A stretch of 48,662 bases of DNA from Candidatus Sulfuritelmatomonas gaucii (GTDB lineage: Bacteria > Acidobacteriota > Terriglobia > Terriglobales > Acidobacteriaceae), in NCBI GenBank assembly GCA_900290245.1, contig OKRB01000114.1:1-48662 (forward strand). Reading direction: 5' to 3'. Shown here one piece after another: positions 34,876 through 44,317 of the stretch. Under the pieces are notes generated by a model, which was given only the letters and a program-made list of their open reading frames with translations, was not told where the DNA came from and searched no databases. Position numbers and translations under genes: made by a program. Positions within the stretch are counted from its first letter, which is position 1. The number at the start of each line of letters is the position of its first letter.

Positions 34876-35274
34876 ATGTTAGGAGACAAGATTGGTGAAG
34901 TGAAAGGGAAGAGACTGGTACGGCGCGTGATTTCTGTCGATCCCCCGACAGTTGAAGTAACGTTTGAAGACAGTGGCAAGATGTTCGGCGTTCCCGTCAC
35001 GGGCCTGGGGAGTTACACATCCGTTATCCGCCCCGATGGCTCTATCTTTGGCAATGGCCAGGGAATAGAGACGACGGAGGATGGCGAGGGCTTGAGCTGG
35101 ACAGGAACAGGGCAAGGCCGCTTCGGGCCCGGCGGATCGGTGAGCTACAGGGGCATGTTGTTTTGGAGGACGACGTCAAAGAAGCTGGCGCGCCTGAATA
35201 ACGCCTGCTCCGCTTTTGAATACGAAGTGGATGCGAAGGGCAATACCGTCTCAAAGTTATGGGAGTGGAAGTAG
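34876..35274 (+). CDS. Conserved-looking small protein of unknown function
   Basis: 132 residues, not recognised. No signal peptide or membrane segment. Glycine-rich beta pattern (SIFGNGQGIETTEDGEG, GTGQGRFGPGGSVSYRG) suggesting a small beta barrel with lipocalin/cupin-like strands. GAGAGG lies seven bases before the ATG. Diverges from the TPR-CHAT gene with a 289-bp shared upstream region that shows nothing else I can name. Function unknown. Confidence 0.75.
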   Translation: MLGDKIGEVKGKRLVRRVISVDPPTVEVTFEDSGKMFGVPVTGLGSYTSVIRPDGSIFGNGQGIETTEDGEGLSWTGTGQGRFGPGGSVSYRGMLFWRTTSKKLARLNNACSAFEYEVDAKGNTVSKLWEWK

Positions 35275-35295
35275 GGCCGATTCGTTGATCGGCCC
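35274..35295 (+). terminator. Hairpin at end of small gene, facing sdhB
   Basis: GGGCCGAT pairs with ATCGGCCC (plus one G-T pair) around a CGTT loop; the stem starts at the last base of the stop codon. It lies between convergent genes; no T tract, so moderate support. Confidence 0.5.
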
Positions 35296-35461
35296 TGCAG
35301 CTCATCAAGCTTCCCCCACTTGATTCCTCAAACGTGATGAATGCGCGCGGCTCACTCGCCGTGAGACGGGTGAGCTCTGTCTGCACGGAGTTTGTGGAAA
35401 CCTGAACGAGTTTCAGTTCGGAGTGAGGAGTTACAAGCCACACACCGCAGGCAGTCGGCTG

Positions 35462-36211
35462 CTATCCACGCAGCCAGTCTTTGACCTTTTGCGTGAGCAC
35501 ATCACGGCCCACGTCGCTGATGGCGTTGGTGAGGGGAATCTGCTTGGGGCAGGCCTCAACGCAGTTCTGCGCGTAGCCGCACTCCTGGATGCCGCCATCG
35601 CCAGCCAGCGCGCGCAGGCGGTCTTCCTTGAAGACCTTGCCCGTCGGGTGGTTATTGAAGAGCTTGACCTGGGCGATGGTCGCCGCGCCGACAAAGTCCG
35701 TGGCCTCGTTGAACTGAGGGCAGACTTCCATGCAGCAGGTGCAAGAGATACAGTTGGAGAGTGGGTAATTCGCTTCCTGCTCCTGCGGATAGACGCGAGG
35801 TCCAGAGCCGAGATCGTAGGTGCCATCGACTGGAACCCACGCTTTGACGCGCATCAGATTCTCAAACAAAACAGACCGGTCCACCTGCAGATCGCGCACC
35901 AGCGGGAACTTGGTGAGCGGCTCCACGCGGATGGGCTGTTCGAGGTTGTCAACCAGTGCGGAGCAGGCCATGCGCGCGCGGCCGTTGATTTTCATCGCGC
36001 AGGAGCCGCAGATCTCCTCAAGGCAATTTGAGTCGTAGACGATGGGAGTGGTGGGCTTGCCGTCGGCGGTGACAGGGTTCGCGGCGATCTCCATCATCGC
36101 GGATACGACGTTCATGCCCGGGCGCCATTCGAGCTCGAAGCTCTCCCAGACGGCCGGCGCATCAGGGCCGGCCTGGCGCTTGATTTCAAAGGTGACGGTT
36201 CTCGTTGCCAT
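35462..36211 (-). CDS. sdhB: Succinate dehydrogenase iron-sulfur subunit
   Basis: Electron-transfer subunit of complex II. 249 residues. Seen: 2Fe-2S ferredoxin domain with CLEEICGSCAMKINGRARMAC-type cysteines (about 63-83), then CISCTCCMEVCPQ and CGYAQNCVEACPKQIPL binding the 4Fe-4S and 3Fe-4S clusters. Start ATG 36211 (M-A-T-R-T-V-T-F-E) after an AAAGGG; an upstream ATG at 36223 is less likely. Last gene of sdhC-A-B. Confidence 0.95.
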   Translation of the reverse strand: MATRTVTFEIKRQAGPDAPAVWESFELEWRPGMNVVSAMMEIAANPVTADGKPTTPIVYDSNCLEEICGSCAMKINGRARMACSALVDNLEQPIRVEPLTKFPLVRDLQVDRSVLFENLMRVKAWVPVDGTYDLGSGPRVYPQEQEANYPLSNCISCTCCMEVCPQFNEATDFVGAATIAQVKLFNNHPTGKVFKEDRLRALAGDGGIQECGYAQNCVEACPKQIPLTNAISDVGRDVLTQKVKDWLRG

Positions 36212-36242
36212 GGTCCCTTTCAAAACGTTCTAACGTGCAGGC

Positions 36243-38021
36243 TCACTTCGCCGCGTCGTACCTGCGCGGGCGCGGCTTGATGTACTGCGTGTCCACTTCC
36301 TCATACTCAAAGCGTGGCCCTTCGTCGCAACCGGTAAAGCTGGCCTTCGTGGTTTGCAGAAACTTCTCGTCGTTGCGCTCGGGAAAATCGGGCTTATAGT
36401 GCGCGCCGCGCGACTCGTCGCGGAGCAGCGCGCCCAGCACAACGGTCCGAGAAAGCTCGAGCATATTCTTGAGTTGCCGCGTAAAGGCAAAGCTGGTGTT
36501 GGCCCACTGGCTCTTGTCACTCAGGTTGATGTGCTGGAAGCGGTCGAGCAGCTCGACGATCTTTTGGTCGGTGGCCTTCAGGTCCTTGTTGTAGCGGATC
36601 ACCGTGGCGTGCTCGGTCATCTCGCGACCCAGCTCGCGCCAAAGCTTGAAGGGATTCTCGCCGCCTTCATTTCGGAGAAGCTTGCCGTTAATCTCCGCCT
36701 GGCGCGCGACTTCCGCCGCGGCGCCGCCGTCGCCTTCCGCAGCGGATGCGCTCTTCGCGTACCTGAGCGCATTCGGGCCCGCCTGGAATCCGCCGTAGAT
36801 ACAACTGATAAGCGAGTTCGCGCCCAACCGGTTGGCGCCATGATATTGATACTCACACTCGCCCGCTGCGAAGATGCCGGAGATGTTGGTCATCTGGTTG
36901 ACGTCAACCCACAGGCCGCCCATGGTGTAGTGCATGCCTGGAAAGATCTTCATCGGTTCCACGCAGGGATCCACGCCAACGAACTTCTCGTAAATCTCGA
37001 GGATTCCGCCGAGCTTGTGGTGCAGCGTCTCACGGTCGATGTGCGTGAGGTCGAGGTAAACCATCGGCTGGCCGTCGAGGCCGAGGCCGAGTTCGTAGAC
37101 GACTTTATGGATGGCGCGCGTAGCCACGTCGCGCGGCACTAGGTTGCCGTAAGTCGGATACCACTCCTCAAGGAAGTAAAAGCGCTCGGATTCAGGGATG
37201 GCCTTCACTGCGCGCTTGTCGCCGACCGTGCGCGGAACCCACACGCGACCGCCTTCGCCGCGCGCCGACTCCGACATCAGGCGCAGCTTGTCTTCGCCGG
37301 GAATCGACGTAGGATGCACCTGGATGAACTCGCCGTTGGCGTAGTAAACACCCTGCTGGAATACGGCCGACTGCGCCGAGCCTGTGCAAACGACGGAATT
37401 GGTGCTCTTGCCAAAAATGGCCCCGATGCCGCCGGTGGCAAGGATGATGGCGTCGGCCGCGAAGGCCCGCAGCTCCATCGTGCGCAAGTCCATGGCAACG
37501 ATGCCGCGCGCGATGCCCTTGCCGTCGATGATGGCCGAAAGAAACTCCCAGCCTTCGTACTTATGCACCTTGCCTTCTGCCTCGTAGCGGCGAACCTGCT
37601 CGTCGAGCGCGTAGAGAAGCTGCTGGCCAGTGGTGGCGCCGGCAAAGGCTGTGCGATGGTAGAGCGTGCCGCCGAAGCGTCGGAAATCGAGCAGCCCCTC
37701 GGGCGTGCGGTTGAATGGCACACCCATTCGATCGAGCAGATCAACAATGGCCGGCGCCTGCTCACACATACCCTTCACTGGCGTCTGGTTCGCCAGAAAG
37801 TCGCCGCCATAGATCGTGTCGTCAAAGTGCTGGGCGGTGGTGTCGCCCTCGCCTTTCAGATTCTTGGCCGCGTTGATTCCGCCTTGCGCGCAGACCGAGT
37901 GCGAGCGCTTCACAGGCACGATGGAGAAAAGATCCACCGTGCCGCCGGCCTCGGCAATCTTGATGACTGCCGCGAGCCCAGCGAGCCCTCCGCCAACCAC
38001 GATGATTCTGGGTGCTGCCAT
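36243..38021 (-). CDS. sdhA: Succinate dehydrogenase flavoprotein subunit
   Basis: Oxidises succinate to fumarate with covalent FAD; membrane-bound complex II on the cytoplasmic face. 592 residues. Seen: FAD loop IIVVGGGLAGLAAVIKIAEAG, the flavinylation-region serine-histidine-serine (KRSHSVCAQGGINAAKN), GATTGQQLLYAL, MHYTMGGLWVD and the HGANRLGANSLISCIYGG segment. B. subtilis-type enzyme. AGGAG six bases before the ATG at 38021. Gaps to sdhC and sdhB are about 30 bases. Confidence 0.96.
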   Translation of the reverse strand: MAAPRIIVVGGGLAGLAAVIKIAEAGGTVDLFSIVPVKRSHSVCAQGGINAAKNLKGEGDTTAQHFDDTIYGGDFLANQTPVKGMCEQAPAIVDLLDRMGVPFNRTPEGLLDFRRFGGTLYHRTAFAGATTGQQLLYALDEQVRRYEAEGKVHKYEGWEFLSAIIDGKGIARGIVAMDLRTMELRAFAADAIILATGGIGAIFGKSTNSVVCTGSAQSAVFQQGVYYANGEFIQVHPTSIPGEDKLRLMSESARGEGGRVWVPRTVGDKRAVKAIPESERFYFLEEWYPTYGNLVPRDVATRAIHKVVYELGLGLDGQPMVYLDLTHIDRETLHHKLGGILEIYEKFVGVDPCVEPMKIFPGMHYTMGGLWVDVNQMTNISGIFAAGECEYQYHGANRLGANSLISCIYGGFQAGPNALRYAKSASAAEGDGGAAAEVARQAEINGKLLRNEGGENPFKLWRELGREMTEHATVIRYNKDLKATDQKIVELLDRFQHINLSDKSQWANTSFAFTRQLKNMLELSRTVVLGALLRDESRGAHYKPDFPERNDEKFLQTTKASFTGCDEGPRFEYEEVDTQYIKPRPRRYDAAK

Positions 38022-38050
38022 CTCCAGCTCCTAGCTTCTAGCTCCTGGCT

Positions 38051-38833
38051 TCAAATCATTAACTGGGAGCCAATCGAGTGAAAGGCAGCGCCGGAATGTG
38101 CCGGAGCAACCAAGGTAGAAAGACGCACGTCTGCGGGAGCATTCTGATACTTCGGCCCCGTAAACGCCCAAATGCTGGCAATTCCCATGGCCGCCAGCAA
38201 GACGCCGAGCACGGCGCAGACATACGCAAAGCGGCGGCGTGCCACCTCTCCCGGCGTGATGCCCCACTTGGCGGCAAAGAGCCATACACCATAGGCGAAG
38301 TGCCAGCAGACACAGATCATCGCAATCACGTAAACCGCGACCATCCACGGGTTCGCGAGCTCATGCTGCACCTTCCAGAAAGCGGCGCCGGGATGCTCCG
38401 GCAACATGATGCCCATGAAGCGCTGGCGCAGCACGTGCTGGATGATGTAGGCGAAGGCAACAATGCCGGTGTAGCGTTGCGAAAGGTACATCCAGTTCCC
38501 TGCCCACGGGTAGTACACGATGTTCGATTTACCGCGCAGCCAGATGTAGACGCCATAGATGCCGTGATACAGAATCGGCAGGAAAATGAAGACCCACTCC
38601 AGGACGCGAACAAGGGGCAGGCTGTTGAGAAACCTTACCTGCTCGCCGTAAGCGACCGGGCCTTTGAGCGCTTCGAAGTTCGACAGCAGGTGCTCCAGCA
38701 GAAAAGCGCCGATAGGTACGATGCCGAGCAGTGAATGCAGCTTGTGCCAGATGAAACTGGTGCCCTGGCCGGCACGCAAAGGCTCGACGCCGCGGCGGAC
38801 AGTAGGCACGGCAGAGGATTGAACAGTTGCCAT
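38051..38833 (-). CDS. sdhC: Succinate dehydrogenase cytochrome b subunit
   Basis: Di-heme membrane anchor of type B succinate:quinone reductase. About 260 residues with five hydrophobic helices. Candidate heme-ligand histidines in SFIWHKLHSLLG, LLEHLLSNFEAL, LYHGIYGVYI, YIIQHVLRQRF and CWHFAYGVWLF. The single long anchor (no separate SdhD) fits the B. subtilis class, which usually reduces menaquinone. Start ATG 38833 has AGGAG eleven bases upstream, a bit far; a longer upstream reading has no conserved sequence. First gene of the sdhCAB operon. Confidence 0.93.
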   Translation of the reverse strand: MATVQSSAVPTVRRGVEPLRAGQGTSFIWHKLHSLLGIVPIGAFLLEHLLSNFEALKGPVAYGEQVRFLNSLPLVRVLEWVFIFLPILYHGIYGVYIWLRGKSNIVYYPWAGNWMYLSQRYTGIVAFAYIIQHVLRQRFMGIMLPEHPGAAFWKVQHELANPWMVAVYVIAMICVCWHFAYGVWLFAAKWGITPGEVARRRFAYVCAVLGVLLAAMGIASIWAFTGPKYQNAPADVRLSTLVAPAHSGAAFHSIGSQLMI

Positions 38834-38991
38834 GGAGAATGTGGCTCCTAAAAATGCAGGCCGAAGCTGTCTTAGAATGAGAGACGGAAGCTCGCGCTTT
38901 GATCCACTTGCATTATTCGAGTCCAACGCCGCACGCGTCAAGGCGCCGCTCCGCGGTTTCAGGTTTTGGAACAGAGATGTGGCACGGGTGG

Positions 38992-39615
38992 CTAAGCGCC
39001 CAACAACGGCAGCAGGGCCGCAATCGCCCGCCCGCGATGGCTGTGACTGAGTTTGGTTTCGAGATCGATCTCGGCCATGGTTTTGCCAAGGTCGGGCAAA
39101 TAAAACAGCGGGTCATATCCGAAGCCGCCGGTGCCGCGCGGAGCTTCGAGGATTTCGCCTTCAACCATCCCGTCTGCGATCTGCCAAATCTCGCCGTCGC
39201 GTGCGGCGACCAGACTGCAATGGTAGTGAGCGGTCCGCAGCGGCGCAGGGATGCCGTCCAGCTTTTGCAGCAGCAGCATGTTGTTCCAGACGTCGGTGTT
39301 GTCGTTGGCATCAGGCGAGTCGACGAGACCGGCATCCGCGGCGTAGCGGGCTGAACGTACACCGGGCGCGCCGCCGAGCGCGTCAACTTCCAGGCCGGAA
39401 TCATCGGCGACGACTAATTCGCCGGGAACGAATCGCGAGTAATGGACCGCCTTGGTGGCCGCATTCGCCAGGAAGGTGTCGCCGTCTTCTTCGGGCGCGG
39501 AAATCTTTTCGATGCCGGGAAGAGGCTCGATGGTGACCGAATGCGCCTGCGCGGCGGTGCGAAAGTCCCGCAACTTGCCGGCGCTTGTGGTGGCGGCGTA
39601 CAGGCGGAGGGCCAT
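38992..39615 (-). CDS. rdgB: XTP/dITP diphosphatase (HAM1 family)
   Basis: Hydrolyses dITP, XTP and ITP to keep deaminated purines out of nucleic acids. 207 residues. Seen: N-terminal ATTSAGKLRDF, VVADDSGLEVDALGGAPGVRSARYA with the metal-binding aspartates, GGFGYDPLFYLPDLGKTMAEI and the closing SHSHRGRA. Start ATG 39615; the longer upstream reading lies over the divergent GH78 promoter. Located just upstream of sdhC on the same strand (158 bp), probably separate. Confidence 0.94.
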   Translation of the reverse strand: MALRLYAATTSAGKLRDFRTAAQAHSVTIEPLPGIEKISAPEEDGDTFLANAATKAVHYSRFVPGELVVADDSGLEVDALGGAPGVRSARYAADAGLVDSPDANDNTDVWNNMLLLQKLDGIPAPLRTAHYHCSLVAARDGEIWQIADGMVEGEILEAPRGTGGFGYDPLFYLPDLGKTMAEIDLETKLSHSHRGRAIAALLPLLGA

Positions 39616-39793
39616 GCAAAGAGTGTAAAGGTGTAGCGCCGGTCTCCCGGGTCTCCCGACCCGCACCGGCATCTGGCGCCAAGCAAACTCAATCCGATTG
39701 GTATCGACGCACAATGCGGCACTGGTGATTCGGCGAGATTGACAAGGCGCGGAGGTTTTTCTTAAGGTTCTCCCGTCTGAAAAATCCTTCCTT

Positions 39794-42700
39794 ATGAAAA
39801 ATGCAATGTTTCGTCCAATCGCGTGGGGATTCATATTGACCGCGGCGGCGGGCCTTGCGGCACAGCAGCCGGCGACAACTGCCGGCCCGATGAACCTGCA
39901 GGTCGACAACCTGAAGGCTCCTCTGGGAATCGACGATCCCGCGCCGCACTTCTCCTGGCATTTGCAGGACCCCGCAGCCGGGGCGAAACAAACCGCCTAT
40001 GAAGTGCAAGTCGCTTCAAATCCGGAACTGCTGAACCAGGATCAAGCCGATGAGTGGACAAGCGGCCGAGTCGAGTCTGACCGATCCATCGACATTCCGT
40101 ATGCCGGACCGCAGCTCAAGCCGTCGACTCGCTACTACTGGCGCTTGAAGCTTTGGAATGCAGAAGGCAAATCCTATCCCGCAAGTGAAGCAAGCTGGTG
40201 GGAAACGGGCCTTTTGAATCAGGATGCTTGGAAGGCAGATTGGATCGGCTACGAGACCCCGGAAGAAGCGACCGTGCGGCGCGCTCCCGCGCATTGGATC
40301 GCCAACCCCGATGCGAAGACGCCGGCAGTTGGCAATGGCCCCGAGCAGCGCTTTGACTACCGGACAATGGTCACTCTCGCCAAGCCCGTGCGCTTCGCCG
40401 CGCTTTATGCGACCGGCCAGGACGCGGTCTCGGCCTGGATCAACGGAACGCAAGTCCTGACCAAAGATCCCCTCCCTCCCTACAAGCAGATGCCGTGGAA
40501 GAAGTTTGTGCGCGCCGAGGTCACGAAGGACCTGGCCGCAGGCGCGAACTCGATCGCCATTGAAGCGCTGCATTTCGTCGTGAATCCCAACGGCATGGCC
40601 ACCGACGATGCGCCGCCCATGATCGCAACCCTGGTGGTGGAATATGAAGATGAAACCTGGGCAACCTTTGCGAGCGCGCCAACGTGGAAGACAGCAATTC
40701 ATGCGACCGATGGATGGCAGCAGAAGACATTTGACGATTCCGGCTGGAAGGCAGTGGAGGAATGGCATCCACTGTCGCCACGCCGCTCCGAATCGCTGGG
40801 CGACCCATGGATTCCCGACTCGGTCAAAGCGCTGCGGCACGATTTCACAGTCAGCTCTCCGATCAAGTCAGCGCGGCTCTATGCCACGGCGCTGGGCGAC
40901 TACGAAATGTTCCTGAATGGCAAGCGAGTTGGCGATCAGGTGCTGGCTCCGGGTTGGACCGACTATCGCGAGCGCGTTGTGTACCAAACCTACGATGTAA
41001 CGAGCCAGGTCGCCGACGGAAAGAACGTGATCGGAGCTTTGCTTGCGCCTGGCTGGTACGAAACGCCCCTCGAGTGGTTCCAGCAGCCGAATAATTACGG
41101 CGTGACGCCACCCGCTCTGCGCGCGCAGTTGCGCATCGAGCACACCGACGGCAGCGTAGAGTGGATTGCCACCGATTCGAAGTGGGTGGCGACGGAATCG
41201 GAGATTCGGCATTCTGAGCTTTACGACGGCGAAACTCAGGATGGCACGAAGCGGATGCCTATGGAACGATCGTCGCTGTCGCCGCATCTCTCAACTGCGG
41301 GTTGGCCTTCCGTCATCGTAAGCGAGCCCGCGCCGGTAAGGATTGTCACGCAGGACTTTCCGCCGATTCGCGTAGAGCGCACCCTGGAGGCAAAGTCACT
41401 TACAGAGCCAAAGCCCGGTGTTTGGGTCTACGACTTCGGACAAAACTTCTCAGGCGTGGAACGTCTCCGAACAAATGGACCGGCGGGAACCGATGTGCGG
41501 ATGCGTTTTGCTGAAATCCTCAACCCCGACGGAACCATCTACACAGAGAACTTGCGTACTGCCCGCGTCACCGATCACTTCATCCTCGGTGGCAAAGGTT
41601 CCGAAGAGTTCACGCCCCAATTCACCTTCCATGGATTCCGCTACGCCGAGTTGACCGGCCTGCCGACCGCGCCCGATCAGAGCGCAGTGACCGGACTCGT
41701 GATCCACACCGACGCGCCCTTCACCGCAAAATTCTCCACCGGCAACGCGATGATCAACCAGTTGTGGAGCAACATTCTCTGGGGCCAGCGATCGAACTTC
41801 GTCGGTGTGCCCACCGATTGCCCGCAGCGCGACGAACGCCTTGGCTGGATGGGCGATGCCCAGGTTTTCTGGCGCACGGCCAGCTACAACATGGATCTCG
41901 CCGCCTTTTCGCGCAAGTTCGCCGCGGACATGCGCGGCACGCAGGTGGGAACTCCGTTCTATGGCATCTTCTCGCCGGGGACTGTTTCGCCGAATGCCGG
42001 CTGGGCTGCGGCCTGGAGCGATGCTGGCGTCATTGTTCCCTGGACATCGTGGCTACAGACCGGCGACACGACGATCATCGAGCAGAACTGGGGGGCGATG
42101 ACGAAGTACCTCGATGCGATCGCCACCGACAATCCCGAATATCTCTGGAAGAACAACTACGGCCAGCCCTTCGGCGACTGGCTCTCGCCCGAAGGCAAAA
42201 CCGACGAAGTACTGATCGCCACCGCCTACTGGGCTTACGACGCAACCCTGATGCAGCAGATGGCTCGCGCGACCGGCCGCACTGCCGACGCTGAGAAGTA
42301 TGCGCAGCTATTTGAGAGAATCCGTGCCGCATTTCAAAAACAGTTTGTGCGCACCGATGGATTCGTCGACGGCGCCGATAACAGCGCGTCACAATTCGGC
42401 GTGATCAACAATCCCAATGCAAAGAGCAGCGGCGGCGACACGCAAACCGGATACGTGCTGGCGCTGCACATGAATCTGCTGCCCGAGAATTTGCACACGG
42501 CGGCCGCCAAACGCCTGGTCGACAAGATTCACGCCAACCACGATCTGCTCGGTACCGGTTTTTTGGGCACGCCCTATCTGCTTGAAGAGCTGACCAAGGC
42601 CGGATACACGAGCCTGGCCTACACGTTGCTGCTCGACACGCGATACCCGTCGTGGGGCTACATGGTGGAGCACGGCGCAACAACCATGTGGGAGCGCTGG

Positions 42701-43129
42701 AACGGCGACCAGATGCTCAACGACCCCAGCATGAATTCATTCAATCATTACGCCTACGGCGCTGTGGCCGAATGGATGTATCGCGACGCGGCAGGAATCG
42801 ATACCACGCCGCTGGATCCGGGCTTCCACACCGTCGTTCTCCATCCGGTATTCGACGCGCGGCTTGGCCGTCTTTCCTTCGACTACGATTCCGCCTACGG
42901 CCCCATCCACTCCGACTGGACGGTGACAGGATCGACCGCCGAATGGCATCTGACGATTCCACCGAACGCCTCTGGCTGGCTTCCGTTAAGCGCCAATGAA
43001 GCAGCCAGGTACACGCTGGATGGAGCTCCATTGGTCAAGAGCAGGGGCGCGAGCGCGGGTTCACTCGGCGGCAGCAGTGGATTTCGGCTGGCGCCTGGCA
43101 GCTACACGTTTCTCGTTCGGCTTTCGTAG
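39794..43129 (+). CDS. Secreted alpha-L-rhamnosidase, glycoside hydrolase family 78
   Basis: Releases terminal alpha-L-rhamnose from polysaccharides or glycosides by inversion. 1111 residues. Seen: signal peptide (to about 23, LAAQQ), an N-terminal Fn3-like rhamnosidase domain (about 30-140), jelly-roll domains with FDDSGWKAVEEWHP and FLNGKRVGDQVLAPGWTDYR, the (alpha/alpha)6 catalytic barrel (about 640-1000), then a C-terminal beta domain. Catalytic acid E681 in DCPQRDERLGWMGDAQ, which matches the acid position of characterised GH78 enzymes, and the base candidate E967 in GATTMWERWNGDQM. ATG at 39794 with weak Shine-Dalgarno. Forms a locus with rhaT downstream (106 bp). Confidence 0.93.
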   Translation: MKNAMFRPIAWGFILTAAAGLAAQQPATTAGPMNLQVDNLKAPLGIDDPAPHFSWHLQDPAAGAKQTAYEVQVASNPELLNQDQADEWTSGRVESDRSIDIPYAGPQLKPSTRYYWRLKLWNAEGKSYPASEASWWETGLLNQDAWKADWIGYETPEEATVRRAPAHWIANPDAKTPAVGNGPEQRFDYRTMVTLAKPVRFAALYATGQDAVSAWINGTQVLTKDPLPPYKQMPWKKFVRAEVTKDLAAGANSIAIEALHFVVNPNGMATDDAPPMIATLVVEYEDETWATFASAPTWKTAIHATDGWQQKTFDDSGWKAVEEWHPLSPRRSESLGDPWIPDSVKALRHDFTVSSPIKSARLYATALGDYEMFLNGKRVGDQVLAPGWTDYRERVVYQTYDVTSQVADGKNVIGALLAPGWYETPLEWFQQPNNYGVTPPALRAQLRIEHTDGSVEWIATDSKWVATESEIRHSELYDGETQDGTKRMPMERSSLSPHLSTAGWPSVIVSEPAPVRIVTQDFPPIRVERTLEAKSLTEPKPGVWVYDFGQNFSGVERLRTNGPAGTDVRMRFAEILNPDGTIYTENLRTARVTDHFILGGKGSEEFTPQFTFHGFRYAELTGLPTAPDQSAVTGLVIHTDAPFTAKFSTGNAMINQLWSNILWGQRSNFVGVPTDCPQRDERLGWMGDAQVFWRTASYNMDLAAFSRKFAADMRGTQVGTPFYGIFSPGTVSPNAGWAAAWSDAGVIVPWTSWLQTGDTTIIEQNWGAMTKYLDAIATDNPEYLWKNNYGQPFGDWLSPEGKTDEVLIATAYWAYDATLMQQMARATGRTADAEKYAQLFERIRAAFQKQFVRTDGFVDGADNSASQFGVINNPNAKSSGGDTQTGYVLALHMNLLPENLHTAAAKRLVDKIHANHDLLGTGFLGTPYLLEELTKAGYTSLAYTLLLDTRYPSWGYMVEHGATTMWERWNGDQMLNDPSMNSFNHYAYGAVAEWMYRDAAGIDTTPLDPGFHTVVLHPVFDARLGRLSFDYDSAYGPIHSDWTVTGSTAEWHLTIPPNASGWLPLSANEAARYTLDGAPLVKSRGASAGSLGGSSGFRLAPGSYTFLVRLS

Positions 43130-43235
43130 CGCTGATTATCCTTGCTGTACAAAGTACAGATGCAACCGATAGGCTGTGGTTTTGCCTTTCAACTTTGAGT
43201 GTGAGCCGCTCGCAGTGCGCGGGAATGGAGCAGGA

Positions 43236-44270
43236 ATGTCAACAACGATTCTGGCTGGCATCGGATGGCACCTGTTGGGGGCGGCATTCGCCGCGTCGTT
43301 CTACGCGCCGATTGAAAAGGTAAAGAAGTGGTCGTGGGAGACCACCTGGGCCCTGATGGGTTTCTTCTCGTGGATTCTGCTGCCTCTCTCATTGTGCTAT
43401 TTCGTGCTGCCGAACTTTCACGCTTTTTATGCCTCAATCGATCCTAAAACCATGTGGATGGTTGCGCTCTTCGGCGCGATGTGGGGCGTGGGCAACGTGA
43501 GCTACGGGCTTACGATGCGCCACCTGGGCATCTCCCTCGGCGTTGGCGTGGCCATCGGCGTCACGCTGGTTTTCGGTACGGTCATGCCGAAGATCGTGCA
43601 GGGCAATTATGAGGATTTGATTTCCACCCGCAGTGGCCACTGGAATATGGCTGGAATCCTCGTGGCGCTCATCGGAATTGCGATCGTTTCCTATGCCGGT
43701 CACCAGAAAGAGATGCAAATGGGCGCGGAAACGCAGGAGTTTCACGTCGTGCTCGGCCTGGCGCTCGCTGTGATGTGCGGCATCTTCTCGTCCGGCTTCA
43801 ACTTCGGGCTTTATGCGGCAGAGCCAATCCGCAGCGCTGCCCTCGCTCTGGGAGTAAGTCCCCTGTTCGCGCGGCTACCCTGCTATGTGCTAATCATGGG
43901 CGGTGGCGCGATCGTAAACATGGTCTATTGCTTCAGCCGGCTGGCATTTAAAAAGAGCCTGTCACTCCGCGCCGATCTTGGACAACCGGGCGGCATGATC
44001 GCGAAGAACACAGCCCTGGCGGCAGCCGGCGGCATCATGTGGTATCTGCAGTTCTTCTTTTACTCGTGGGGCGAGGCCCATATCCCGCAGAGACTCGATT
44101 ACGTGAACTGGATGCTTCACATGAGCCTTTACGTGCTGTGTGGAGGAATCGTTGGTCTCGCGCTCGGCGAGTGGAAGGGCGTTGGCAAGCGCCCGGTTCG
44201 CTTGCTTTGGGCCGGCATCCTGGTGATCATTGCAGCGGCCAATATGGTTGGGCTGGGCATGGCATCGTAG
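43236..44270 (+). CDS. rhaT: L-rhamnose/proton symporter
   Basis: Imports L-rhamnose (and lyxose) with H+ across the inner membrane. 344 residues, the same length as E. coli RhaT, with about ten hydrophobic segments. Seen: GIGWHLLGAAFAASFYAPIEKVKKW at the N terminus (split across helix 1 and loop), FGAMWGVGNVSYGLTMRHLGISLGV, and WYLQFFFYSWGEAHIP. The ATG at 43236 follows GGAG; an upstream start at 43176 would precede the conserved N terminus with non-conserved residues. Follows the GH78 rhamnosidase, so release and uptake of rhamnose are encoded together. Confidence 0.95.
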   Translation: MSTTILAGIGWHLLGAAFAASFYAPIEKVKKWSWETTWALMGFFSWILLPLSLCYFVLPNFHAFYASIDPKTMWMVALFGAMWGVGNVSYGLTMRHLGISLGVGVAIGVTLVFGTVMPKIVQGNYEDLISTRSGHWNMAGILVALIGIAIVSYAGHQKEMQMGAETQEFHVVLGLALAVMCGIFSSGFNFGLYAAEPIRSAALALGVSPLFARLPCYVLIMGGGAIVNMVYCFSRLAFKKSLSLRADLGQPGGMIAKNTALAAAGGIMWYLQFFFYSWGEAHIPQRLDYVNWMLHMSLYVLCGGIVGLALGEWKGVGKRPVRLLWAGILVIIAAANMVGLGMAS

Positions 44271-44317
44271 AGTCAGCAATCACGGATCTGAGATCAACAA
44301 TACTTCCTGAAATGCTT

